A DNA stretch of 64,000 nt from Myotis daubentonii (taxonomy: Eukaryota; Chordata; Mammalia; Chiroptera; Vespertilionidae). Positions 28,764 through 39,620 of this stretch are shown here, in pieces. The position numbers and the translations under genes are program-made. Location of the stretch: NCBI RefSeq assembly GCF_963259705.1, contig NC_081840.1, forward strand, positions 149,517,549 to 149,581,548. Direction: 5' to 3'. How positions within the stretch are numbered: position 1 is the stretch's first letter; each line of letters begins with the position of its first letter. Below the pieces are notes generated by a model that saw only the letters and a program-made list of their open reading frames with translations, made no database searches and was not told where the DNA came from.

Positions 28764-28801
28764 CTTTAGCTCTGAAATGATGCATCATTTCAGAGCTAAA
28801 G
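28764..28801. repeat. Perfect 38-bp palindrome
   Basis: The 19 bases from CTTTAGCTCTGAAATGATG are followed at once by their exact reverse complement, with no spacer. On either side lies a near-identical direct repeat, AAGTGGTTGCACCGTGG (28744-28760) and AAGTGGTTGCACTGTGG (28799-28815), which overlaps the right end of the palindrome. Confidence 0.95.
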
Positions 28802-28940
28802 TGGTTGCACTGTGGCTCGGTTGGTTGGAGCATTGTCCCTGTACACAGAAAGTTTGCAGGTTTGATTCCTGGTCAGGGCACATATCTGGGTTGTGGTTTG
28901 ATTCCAGGTCAGGGTACGTACTGGAGGCAACTGATCAATG

Positions 28941-28996
<56 letters not shown>

Positions 28997-29025
28997 TCTT
29001 TCTCTTCCTCCCTCTCTAAAATCAA
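28800..29025 (+). mobile_element. Old tRNA-derived SINE with a (TC)n tail
   Basis: The head is GTGGCTCGGTTGGTTGGAGC with GGTTTGATTCCTGGTCAGGG, and then a partial repeat of the B-box region (GGTTTGATTCCAGGTCAGGG). It ends in a CT-rich tail, with uninterrupted (TC)n at 28943-28991. Confidence 0.75.
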
Positions 29026-29370
29026 TCTTATATATTAAAAGCCTAATATGCTAAGTATCCAGTCGTCTGGTCATCCATTCAACCAATCAAACTATAATAT
29101 GCTAATGATATACTAACACTGCTCAACTGCTTGCTATGATGTGCACTGACCACCAGGGGACAGACTCTCCAACTGGTAGGTTAGCTTGCTGATGGGGTCC
29201 AGCCGATCAGGACTGAGTGTGATAGGCTGGACATGCCCTGGAGTCCTCCCACGGTCCCTTCCCATCTAGCCAACCTCTCAAGTCCCTCCCCAGCCCCAAT
29301 CGTGCACCAGTGGGGTCCCTTGGCTTGGCCTGAGCCCTCTCGCAATCCAGGACCCCTCGGGGGATGTTGT
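29026..29370 (+). mobile_element. Helitron-derived segment, chimeric, no 3' CTAG end
   Basis: It begins TCTTATATATTAAAAGCCTA after an A, as the 5' ends of the Helitrons in this window do, and carries their GACCACCAGGGGACAGACTC motif. From about 29303 it switches to a tail segment (CACCAGTGGGGTCCCTTGG ... GCAATCCAGGACCCCTCGGG) in the opposite orientation from that expected. No CTAG end follows. Confidence 0.55.
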
Positions 29371-29479
29371 TTATAAAGGATTTTTGTATTTGTTATCTTA
29401 TTTGACCTCATTAATTCTAACATACAAACCATGAAAGTGAGTGGGGTAGCTATTCTTCCCATTTTACTTACTCTGAAAG

Positions 29480-30540
29480 ATTATGCCCAAAGCTGAAGGA
29501 GAGTGAAGATAAATAATAAAATACATTACTAGAGATAAAAAATTACTTCATAGTGATAAAATGTTCACTTTGATAGAAATATATAAAATTCTAAAATTAT
29601 ATAAACTTAATATCTAGCCCCAAACAGATAAAGCAAAAAATTTACAACTTACAAGAAGTATTGAAGAAAACACTATAATGCAGGAGATTATACCATACTC
29701 CTCTTGGTAACTAGTAAACTTAGGAGACAGAAAGTTAGGATATAGAAGACTTAAAAGTGGAATTATTAGAATTAAGTATATATTGTACACATAGAAATTC
29801 ATGAAAATTGATGTGCTATTCTATCACGTAGCTTCAGTAAGTTTCACAAGACCACATTAATGTGGTAATAGCCATTTTCTCTGACCATAATGAAATTGAG
29901 TTAGAGTTAAATAATAAAGCAATAATTAGAATTCTTGGAAATTACAAAACACTTCTAAATGGGTCAAAGAATAAGTCCTAATAGAAATTAGAAAATACAT
30001 AGAACTAAACAGTTGTGAAAATTCTATATGTCACAACTAATGGCATATAACTAAAATGGCATTGTAAGGGAATTTTGTAGCTTCATATCCTTATATTATA
30101 AAGGGAAAAAAGATGGAAACTTAATGAGTTAAGAAGCATTCAACTGAAGTTAAAAAAGAAAAGCAGATGAAACCAAAGGAAGTATAAGCAAAGATAACAT
30201 AAAAATAAGAACAGAATTAATGAAATAGAAAAAAAATATGAAGATCAAAAAAGCCAAAAGTTAATTATTTGAAAAAGTTTAATAAATATTTGACAAGATT
30301 AATCAGGAAAATAAGAATGAACAACTATATAATGTTATGCATGAAAAGGGCATAAAATTACAGGTGTGGTAGCAATTTAAAAAAAATAAGAGATTAGTAT
30401 GAATAACTTTTTGAAAGTATAATGGACAATTGCCTTAAAAAAAAAAAAGCTTACCAACACTGTCATAGAAAGAAATAAAAAAAACTCAAATAGTCCTAAA
30501 CCCATTAAAGAAATTTTTAAAAATTTAAAACTTAAACAAA
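29480..30540 (+). mobile_element. Degenerate L1 ORF2 fragment
   Basis: A-rich sequence on the sense strand has L1 ORF2 landmarks such as AACAGAATTAATGAAATAGA and CCAAAAGTTAATTATTTGAAAAAG. It is full of stops and is an old copy. Confidence 0.6.
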
Positions 30541-30544
30541 TTTT

Positions 30545-31645
30545 CCCACACGGAAAATACCAAGCTTGACGTGTTTGATAGCTTTGTGCTGTGTCAACTT
30601 GGTAAACTGGAACTTGCCCCCAGAATTTAAGCCCTGCGTGAATTTGTGATACAGTTGGTCATCGTGGTTAGATAGAGTGAAACACAGATGCACAGGTGCC
30701 AGTAGGTCCTCACTCTTTCCCACAGTGATTGCTGTAAGGTTGCAGATTCTTCTTCTCTCTTACTTGGTGCCCATCTCTACATACCTATTAAAATGACCAA
30801 AATCTGGAACACTGATAACACCAAATACTGGCAAGTATGTGGAGCAAGAGGAAATCACATTCATTGCTGTTGGCAATGCAAAATGGTACAACAACTTTGG
30901 AAGAGTTTGGTGGTTTCTTACAAGACCAAACATACTTTTATCATATCATCTGGCAATCAATGTCTTGGTATTTACCCAAAGGAGTTGAAAACTTATGTCC
31001 ACACAAAAACTGGCACATAGATAGTTACAGAAGTTTCATTCATAATTTCCAGTGGGAAGCAAACAAGATGTCCTTTAGTAGATGAATGTGTAAATAAATG
31101 GTGGTATCAACAATGCAATATTACTTAGAGCTAAAAAGAAATGAACTATCAAGCCATGAAAAGACATGTAGGAACCTTAAGCGCATATTCTCAAGTGAAA
31201 GGAGCCAATCTGAAAGGTCTACATACTATATGATTCTAATTATATGACATTTTAGAAAAGACAAAACTATGGAAACAATAAAAAGAATAATAGTTGATAG
31301 GGGTCAAGGTGGAGAAGTGAATAGGTGGAGAACAGAGGAATTTTATGACTGAAAATAATCTGTATGATACTATAATGATGGGTACATGTCATACATTTGT
31401 CAAACTCATAGAAGGGCAATACTAAGAGTGAATCCTAGGTAAACTATGGACTTTGGGTGAATATGATATGTCAATGTAGGTTCACTAATTGTAACAAAAC
31501 ACCACTCTGGTGGGTAAAAGTTTCTATAAGAAAGAGGCTATGCATGTGTGAAGACAAGAGATATATAAGAAATCTCTCTACCTTTTTCTCAATTTTGCTG
31601 TGAATATAAAATTGCTCTAAAAATGAAGTCTTTTTTTTTTTTTAA
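30545..31645 (+). mobile_element. Second L1 3' end nested in an older L1
   Basis: It contains the end of L1 ORF2 (TATTTACCCAAAGGAGTTGA, ACACAAAAACTGGCACATAG) and a 3' UTR with TATGGACTTTGGGTGA, CACCACTCTGGTGGG, GAGGCTATGCATGTGTG and CTCAATTTTGCTGTGAA, ending in a T/A-rich run near 31640. Older L1 ORF2 sequence resumes afterwards. The first ~200 bp (30545-30750) is not identified. Confidence 0.55.
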
Positions 31646-31649
31646 GAAA

Positions 31650-32640
31650 ACACTTCTTATCTCATTTTATGGGGTTATTATAACTGCTATTTTTAGAGTA
31701 GACAAGAATAGTGCAAGAAAGAAAGATTACAGACCAAACTCAATTATGCCAAAAGTCTGAACAAATTGAATTCAGTAATATATTTTTAAAAAACAACAGA
31801 TGATGACCAGAGGCAATTATATAATACATGCAAAATTAATTAATTACAGCCATGGGGCAGAGATGGGGATGGGAAAGGTATTTAAAACCAATAACTATAA
31901 CTCAACACAATAACAAATTGAAAGAGAGAAAAAAATTTCCATAGATGCAGAAAAAGTTTTCAATAAAATTCAACATCTATTCATGACATAATCTTAGCAA
32001 AATAAGAAGAAAAGGAAAATTCCTTCACTTGATGAAGAAAAATCTACCAAAAAATCTATAAATAAGCATTATATTTAATGGTGAAATGTTAAGATCAGGA
32101 TCAAAACAAGGATACCCTACCATTATCACTTCCATTAAACACTGCACTAGATATTATAAGCAGTAATCTGACAGCACAGTAATACTTCCAAAACAATAAG
32201 ATAAAAATTTTAAAAATATGTAAAGATTGAAAACAAGAAAATTAAACTCTCATTATTTCTAGATGATAAAGTTGTTTATAAAAAACACAAAAGAATCTAC
32301 ACAAGTAGTAACACAAAATCATTATATCTCAGTACCACTAACTAGAAAATGTAGTTGAAATATGTATCAATTATAACAGTATTATAAATATGAAGTAACC
32401 ATGAGTAAATCTAACAAGGCCCAGGCCTATTATAGAAAAAGTTAAAAACTTAGAAGACATGAAAGATGGCCTAAAAGAAGATACACCATGTTCATGGATA
32501 AGAAGTCTTAATATTAAAAAGTTGTCAAAGCTCTTCCAAGATATATTTAGATTCAATAAAATTCTAATTTTTAAAATAAAAAAACAACTTGACAAGATAA
32601 GTCTAAAATTTAATTAGAAAACAATAAAATAAAAACAACA
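31650..32640 (+). mobile_element. Degenerate L1 ORF2 fragment, continuation (reverse transcriptase region)
   Basis: The landmark ATAGATGCAGAAAAAGTTTT, then CAATAAAATTCAACATC (DAEKVFNKIQH), is the L1 reverse-transcriptase region. It is followed by TTTAATGGTGAAATGTTAAG and a QG-like segment. Stops and frameshifts are everywhere. It continues the copy broken at about 30540. Confidence 0.65.
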
Positions 32641-34030
32641 ATCCAGTTAAAGGCATCAAACTGCTACCAGGGGAGTAAGAATTTGAAGGGTTAAAATCCT
32701 GGGGAGGATTAACCTGAAAAACTGTTAAATATGGTTTAATCTGTAAAACAGAAAAGAAGGAAAATTTTACATACTAATAACTTCATTACATAAAGTTTTT
32801 AAGCAGGTAAAACTGAGCAATATGTTCTTTGTAGATGCAGACTTAAGTGATAAAAGTATAAAGGGAATTGTTGACAAAAGTTGTGGATGGCAGTTGTCTT
32901 TGACAGTAGGAGAGAGGCTGTCTCAGGTGATTGTTACCCAGCACTTCTGAGATCCTGGTAATGTTTTATCTTTAAGCCTGCGGTGGGCACATAGGTATTA
33001 TCATTATTACTTCTCTGTGATCTGCCCGCATGTCATACAGAAAAGTTTTTTTTAAAGTATATTTTATGGTTTAAAAAAATCCAAAAGAGCACTATAGAAA
33101 TTATTTCCAAATTCTACAGAGCACTTCATGGATTCCCAAGCAGAATTTTTTACATTCCTTGCATTGACTGGGGCTGGGTTTGCTGAACTCTGGATCCCTG
33201 AAGTCACAGAGCATGCATGCTGGATTAGCATGTTTCTGAGCTGGGAATTTTCCTCCACAGTTGGAAGAGTCTGGAGACAGGCAGAAAATGCTGTTTACTA
33301 CACACTTTGAGTGTTTTTGACAAAAAGAGGGATGAGATAATGGAGGTTATAAGAAAAGAGGCTGTGTAAGACCTAGGAGGCAATATACATAGAAAAATTT
33401 AAAATTGGCCTTTGGAATCTCCTAAGAAAATGATTTGGTTTGGAGACGGTAAGAAATGATGTTCATAATTATGGTGAGAAGGGGCACTCTAATTCCGGGG
33501 CCTGGATTTGCTTCGATCCTCTCTTCTGTGAACAAATCTGACCTTTAGCAACCCCTTGTTTAGGTTTCCCCCTGAACCTAAATAATTTTAATGCTGCTGT
33601 TCAGCTCCTCGTGCAACCTTCTGTGTTTGGGAATTTATTCAGCAGATCATACCTCACCGCCTGTTTGTCCTGAGTGGAAATTATAGCGGGACTGTATGTT
33701 CTTTCTGTAATCATGAGCTAATGGATGGGGATAACGTTTTAAGCAATTACAATAGAGAGGAAATCAAGATCACAAATGAAAGAAAGCTTCAAGGTGTTCT
33801 GCTTCTAACAGTGTTTTAATTCTCTGCCATGTGAGAACTCTTGTGAGAACAGCTTTGTTCCTTCCTCACTCCAAATCCATAGCTTCTTTCAACTTTGTCT
33901 CAAACTCCAAACAACTGTTCCATCACAACTGTTCCCATCCTCTTATTCTAAGCTGTCCTAAAGCTCAGCAGAGTTCTCAGAGAATAACAAATGGAAAAAC
34001 TGGACTTCAGTGACCACTCGGATCCCCACA
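32641..34030. other. Intergenic, no recognised feature
   Basis: AT-rich to average sequence. No coding or repeat signature is recognised. Confidence 0.4.
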
Positions 34031-34205
34031 GCAGTCACTCCATGTGCTCATGATCAGAAGAGAGGAAAGGGGTGGGAATGGCTGGAGGTGGGGTGGGGAG
34101 GCGCGGAGGAGGGATCAATTGGGGGAAAAGAAGACATATGTAAAACTTCAGACAATAAAAAAATAAATTAATTAAATTAAAATAAAACATTAGAAAAGAA
34201 AAGAA
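34031..34205 (+). mobile_element. 5'-truncated L1 3' end
   Basis: GGTGGGGTGGGGAGGCGCGG, then GGGGGAAAAGAAGACATATG, TAAAACTTCAGACAATAAA and an A-rich tail give the layout of a bat L1 3' UTR. The same ending is seen in the 65-bp insert at 2618. Confidence 0.5.
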
Positions 34206-34834
34206 GAGGAAAGAGCCTTTGGGATCCATACCCTGCAACTAGAGCGCTTAGAGACACACATGTCCCGAAGGTCCTCGACTTCCACGCCCAGGTAGAATTT
34301 CCTCTTCCAAGTCTCGGAAGAGGGTCCTTTGCCTGCCACTTTGGACCTCACACTTGCAGTCACAGGGAGCTTGGAAATTCACAAGACAGCTTTTACGGGA
34401 AACGTCCCGAATTGTGTTCGATTTGACAGAGACTGCATCACCCAGGAAGCTCATATGAAAACCATCAGGGGTCAGTAGCAGACTCCCCCTGGAGCTGCCT
34501 GCCCTAAAGAAGCGGTCAAGCCAATGTTGCCACAGGTCAGGGGGCACCATCCCGGGTAGCGAAGCCTCTCTGGGTGCTAGGGTTGGGTAGGAAGATAAGG
34601 AGTTTGGATCCCTCCCTCGGTCCCTGGCCCCGGGCTCTTGTCTTTGCTCTGTCTGGAAGTCTGCTCGGCTCTCCCTCGGTTCCGGACAACGTGGCCTTGT
34701 CAAGCCTTTGTGTGTCCTTGCAATCGGCTTGCCTGCCCTCCAGAGGGACGCGAAACCCACCCAGCCCAACTTTTACACAACTTTTCCTTTCACGTGCTCC
34801 CCTTCTCATCATCCTGCTCAGTGTCTCACAAAGT
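34206..34834. other. CpG-rich intergenic patch with a 173-residue minus-strand open frame
   Basis: By hand count there are about 24 CpGs in 560 bases. A minus-strand open frame at 34248-34769 has no recognisable domain. It has Arg/Ser/Pro-rich composition, and several overlapping frames are open on both strands, as expected for GC-rich DNA. I do not call it a gene. Confidence 0.35.
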
Positions 34835-34985
34835 TTAATGCCCACAAAATCACCAGGAGACCTTGTCAAAATGCAAATAATGGTTCAGGCCCAGGGGACG
34901 GGGTGTACATTTTTAATAAGTTCCTGGCTGACCTGGATGCTGCTGGTCCACAGATCATACTTTGAGTAGCAAATGAATCAGGATC
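34835..34985 (+). mobile_element. MER5/Charlie-type hAT relic (tentative)
   Basis: AAAATCACCAGGAGACCTTG, TGGTTCAGGCCCAGGGG, ACATTTTTAATAAGTTCC and GCTGGTCCACAGATCATAC follow the order of the common MER5 consensus. It is heavily diverged. Confidence 0.45.
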
Positions 34986-35753
34986 CAGTTTCCAAATTCC
35001 TAGGAGAAGGAATCTGATTTTCTTGGTCCAGTTTGTTGATCTGCTCACCCTGGGTCACACTGCTCCAATTAGCCATCGGCAGGAGAAGGATGGACGCAAT
35101 ACGAACGTGGCCACCTTGGTTGGCTTGCTCTGTAGGAGCTATGGGTAGACTGGTTAGTTCAAAACCCTACAAGACATCTACAGCAGGAGCCCACTGAACC
35201 CTCAGGTCATTTTCATATGAATGGCTCACTAAAGCAAGTTTTGCGTATCTTGCATGTGTGCAGTTTTTCTGATGGGAAAGACAGTCATTTTTCAACATAA
35301 TTGGCATGATTCTCATTTCCTTGAAATCCTATCCACACGGTTAAGTTAAATTTGTTTCTGATGTTTGTCTGAGGCTTATGTCTGTCAAATTAAAATATTC
35401 CAGAAAAGAAAAAAATGTGAATTATCCTCTGAAAATAGGTTTTCATATTTAAAATTCTATTCTTCTGTCGTACCTGTGAGATTTTGGAAGAAAGGAAAGA
35501 CTTGCTTCCAGTCAGCCATCCTAAAGAAGGGGCCCTTATGTTGCATCCTTCATCTTTGTGCCAGGCCTGCACTCCGTGTGAATTTGCAATTATAGTCCTC
35601 AAATGTCTCTTGTCAATAGCTTCTTCAGGTGGGCCTATGTGGCCCTTCCAGGGGTCTGTGACTGTGATTCCCAAGCTAGAGGGAAACATTGTAGCTCAGA
35701 ACTAAAATCTACACCCTACCCTCCACCCAGCATGCAGGATGCTGAATTCCCTC
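34986..35753. other. Intergenic, no recognised feature
   Basis: No repeat is recognised. The small open frames at 35365-35705 have no protein signature. Confidence 0.4.
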
Positions 35754-35755
35754 TA

Positions 35756-36818
35756 CAGTAGTGGCCCTCTTATCCACAATTTCCTTTCCTTGATTTTGGT
35801 TACCCACTATCAACCACGGTCTGAAAATATTAAATGGTAAATTCTAGAAATAAACAATTGGTAGGTTTTAAATTACACACCATTCTGAATAGCACAATGA
35901 AACCTTTTACTGTCTCTCTCTGTCCCACGTGGGACATGAACCAACCCCTTTTCCAGCACCTCCAGGCTGTAGACTCTCCCCACTCCAGGCTGTAGTCAGT
36001 AGCAATCTCAGTTATCAGATTGACTGACCTGGTATCACAGGGCTTGTGTTCAAGTAACCCTGGTTTTACTTATAATGGCCCCAAAGCGCAAGAGTAGTGA
36101 TGCTGGCAATTTGGAAATGCCAAAGAGAAGCTATAAAGTGCTTCCTTTAAGTGAAAGGGTGAGTACAATACAATTATATATATTGAGAGAGAGAGAGAGA
36201 GAGAGAGTGAGAGACCATATCACATAATTTTATTACAGCACTAGAGGCCCAGTGCATGAAACTCATGCACTTGGGGGGGGGTCCCTCAGCCCAGCTTGTG
36301 CCCTCTTGCAGTCCAGGAGCCCTCAGGGGATGTTTGACTGATGGCTTAGGCCCACTGAGGCTTAGGCCTAAGACGTCAGTTGGACATCCTTTGTCCTACT
36401 GTGGAAGCGGGATAGGCTCCTGTCACCATTGCTGTGCCCGCAAGCCATGAGCCCAGCTTCTGGCTGAGTGGCGCTTCCACTGTGGGAGCACACTGACCAC
36501 CAGAGGGCAGTTCCTGTGTTGAGCATCTGCCCCCTGGTGGTCAGTGCGCATCTAGTGACCAGTTGTTCTACCATTTGGTTGATTAGCATATTAGGGTTTT
36601 ATTATATAGGGTATTATTATAGTTTTTTAAATTTAATTAGTAGTTATCACTGTTAATCTATCACTAAACCTAATTTATTAACTAAAATTCATTAAAGATG
36701 TGTATGTATAGAAAAAAACAGTATATATACAGTATATATATGGTTCGGTTCTATATGAGGTTTCAGGCATCCACTGGGGGCCTTGAAACGTATCCCCTGT
36801 GGATAAGGGGGACTACTG
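35756..36818 (+). mobile_element. Tigger-type (pogo) DNA transposon, internally deleted and split by a Helitron
   Basis: The ends are CAGTAGTGGCCCTCTTATCC and GGATAAGGGGGACTACTG, each flanked by TA (35754-35755, 36819-36820), the pogo/Tc1-mariner target. The 5' part matches Tigger through the transposase start (ATGGCCCCAAAGCGCAAGAG at 36077, MAPKRKSSDAGN). That frame is soon lost into a (GA)n stretch at 36184-36208, and most of the transposase is deleted. A Helitron occupies 36241 to about 36611. Confidence 0.8.
36241..36611 (-). mobile_element. Non-autonomous Helitron inside Tigger
   Basis: On + it starts CTAGAGGCCCAGTGCATGAA, the 3' end in reverse, with the terminal hairpin GTGCATGAAACTCATGCAC. 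It ends ...GGGTTTTATTATATAGGG, the 5' end in reverse. It is preceded by A. The 5' terminus is slightly diverged, so the right limit is approximate. Confidence 0.82.
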
Positions 36819-36820
36819 TA

Positions 36821-37917
36821 CAAATAAGGATCCTGGGAGTGAGGTCAGCATTTTACTTTTTCTCCTTAATCTAGATGCGTACTCCTTGATATTGATAATA
36901 TGGTGTTTTCCCATTCCAATTGGCCCCGTGCTTTTTTAGCTGTAAGATTGTAGGTAATTTCTAGAGATTGAAGTATTTGAAGGGGTGTGCAGTGGAGAGA
37001 GGATGACAGGAATGGATGAGACAAGGTGAAGAAAAAGTCCTCTGACATGGTACTGGGAAGGGTAAAGAAATTATTCTAGCATGGGGAGCTTAAGAAGGAA
37101 TCCTATAGCAATTCATTTCTGCCCTGAATCATCAGAGTTGGTCCAACTGTTCATTCACTTTTTAAAAACGAGTCCTAGAGAAATCATATTGTCCATTTGG
37201 GGTTTGCAAGAGGTCTTCCATAATTCAGAGAACTGGCACATTAATTTAATCAGAAACTTGCCTTATTTTCCATTCCTTCATTTTGTCAATTAAGAGGCAC
37301 AGCCACAATGGATAGGTTCATTTTGGATGCAAAGAAAATCAAAGTGCTCTCAGAGATTTGTTGGGCCAAGGAGACATTCACCTGGGATCACTTTAGAGAT
37401 CAATTTTCAAAACCCCGTGAAAAGTAAATGGGAGTAGCCTGTGTGAGTCTGGTTAGCACCTGTACCACTGCATTATGCATGATCCTGGCCATGTTCACCA
37501 TACTGTCTCAACAAAAGTGTTCCATTTTCACCAAATGGTAGATGCTACCCAAATCCGTTGTCTCCTCACTCTGGTTTTCTTGGCAGGGGCCTCTCTTGTC
37601 CTTTTTTTTTTTTTTCCGGCTATCTGTAATTTATGTTTGGTGTATGTTTGGTATAGCCACGGAGGTTTGGCCTCTTCCCTTAGGGGGCAGTTTGAAGGTC
37701 TACAGACATTTTCCTAGTCTTCGTATTAGCTCCATAATTCTTCTTTCTGCATCACTATCATTTTTAAAATTTAAATAAACTTATTATCAGTAGTCTTTCT
37801 AAAAATAGACCTCATCTATGTCCTTAATAAATCTGGCTTTCATGTAGATATAAGAAAAAAAGCATAGATTTGATTCGTGTCCTTACACACATATACACAG
37901 ATATAAAGCAAACAACA
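36821..37917. other. Intergenic, no recognised feature
   Basis: No repeat or coding signature is recognised. Confidence 0.4.
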
Positions 37918-38080
37918 GCCTGGCTGGATTCCGGTCGGGGCACAGGCCCAGGTTGCGGGCTTGATCCCCAGTGTGGGGTGTGAAGAAGGCAGCCGATCAA
38001 TGACTCTCTCTCATCATTGATGTTTCTATCCCTCTCCCTCTCCCTTCTTCTCTGAAATCAATGAAAAAAAAAAAAAAAAA
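37918..38080 (+). mobile_element. 5'-truncated VES-type SINE
   Basis: The B-box region (GGATTCCGGTCGGGGCACAG), the body (GAAGGCAGCCGATCAATGA), the CT-rich stretch and the A17 tail are present. The flanking AAGCAAACAACAGCC / AAGCAAACAGCC is probably an imperfect target duplication. Confidence 0.8.
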
Positions 38081-39344
38081 GCAAACAGCCTTGTGGGTGC
38101 TTTCCCTAACAGCAAATTAATTTATTCATTTTATTGCTAGAGTATATAAGATGAATGATTGCAATTTGAATTACAGTTCCAACAAACTGATTCATTATGA
38201 TTGCCTAATTAGAATGATTTTTGCGTTTTATTGGCATTTCATTTTTGGATACCATAGCAAGTAGAAAGTCCATGTGCCATTTTTTCTTTTCTTCTATGGA
38301 CTCAATCCATGCGAATAGCTATTGAAACTCTTTCAGGCAGCTGAATGTTTGTCTTTGGAAATTTTCTCCTTGATCAAGATCATAATTGCCATAGCTAAAA
38401 TAATTCATTTTGTTTATTCTGACTGTGCTCCAAACCTCTTGTACTAATTTGTTTTATATTGCTTGCTCTGCTGTTCTAGCATTCCCAATTTCTCCTGATT
38501 AAGGACTATTGTTTAAGCCTTGCGAATGATTGTCATTTATTTGTCAGAAAAAAATTTTTAGTCCAAATCACTATTGATGTGGGTTGTCATGGATCCAAAT
38601 ATTGGATAACTGCGTACATCTGATCCTCTCCTGCTGAACTTGGGCAGTGCCTCAGGCAATGGAGTTCGTGGTGGCACTTAGGAAACTTACCAAGCTCCAG
38701 GATTGTCAGATTTAATTTCTTGCCATCATGCCCTTAAATTAGAGACATATTTGTGCAGTGACCAAGACTTTCAGAAGTCCAATCCCCTCTTTTCCTAAAG
38801 AATGACTTTCCTGAAGGAGGATAGGGCTCATTTTACAAATGTTAGTCCGTTGTTCCTTTGTTTCAGAAAAGTTTGGAACTGAGACAAATTGGAGGAAACG
38901 TGTGATTTTTGACATGCAATGTGGAAAGATAGATATGAACCTAAACCATAAATTTTTCACTCAGCTTTAAATATAGGCGTAAACAGAGCTGGAATAATGA
39001 ACAATGTTCTTTTGCAACGCGAGACGGCAAGCAAAGCGAGTTTCTGCTACAGCATTGTGTGCAGGCTGTGAACCTGCACGAGTGGAGAGCGGTGAAGTGC
39101 TTTCAAGTGGTACCTATGTCAACAGTTTATTTTAACGGTTAGGTGTTTACTTTTCATCCAACATTTTACCATGGAAAATTTCAAAATACAGTCAAGTGGA
39201 AAGAATTCTACACCCAACACCCATAAACCTACCACTTAGGTTCTCCCATTAACATTTTACTTATTTGCTTTGTTGCTTATCTAACTTATCCATCCCTTGA
39301 TCCAAGCATCAATTCATTTATTTGTTTTTGTTTAATCCTCACCC
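38081..39344. other. Intergenic, no recognised feature
   Basis: No repeat or coding signature is recognised. Confidence 0.4.
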
Positions 39345-39595
39345 AAGAATATTTTTTCCATTGATTTGTAGAGAGAATGGAAGGGAGGAGGAGAGACACA
39401 AAGAGTGAAACATCGATATGAGAGAGACATCTATTGGCTGCCCCTGCATGAGTCCCAACTGGGGCCAGGGATCAAGCCTGCAACCGAGGTATGTGCCCTT
39501 GACCAGAATTAAGCAGAATCAAACCCGAGACTTTTCAGTCTACAGGCTGATGCTTTATGCACTGAGCCAAAATGGCCAAGGCCATTTATTTTTAA
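39345..39595 (-). mobile_element. VES-type SINE (older copy)
   Basis: On the minus strand the head is GGCCTTGGCCATTTTGGCTC at the right end, with the VES body and TC-rich tail to the left. A short internal duplication lies around the B box (CCAGAATTAAGCAGAATCAA on +). Confidence 0.75.
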
Positions 39596-39620
39596 TGCTT
39601 ACATGCATTTTATTTTTAAA

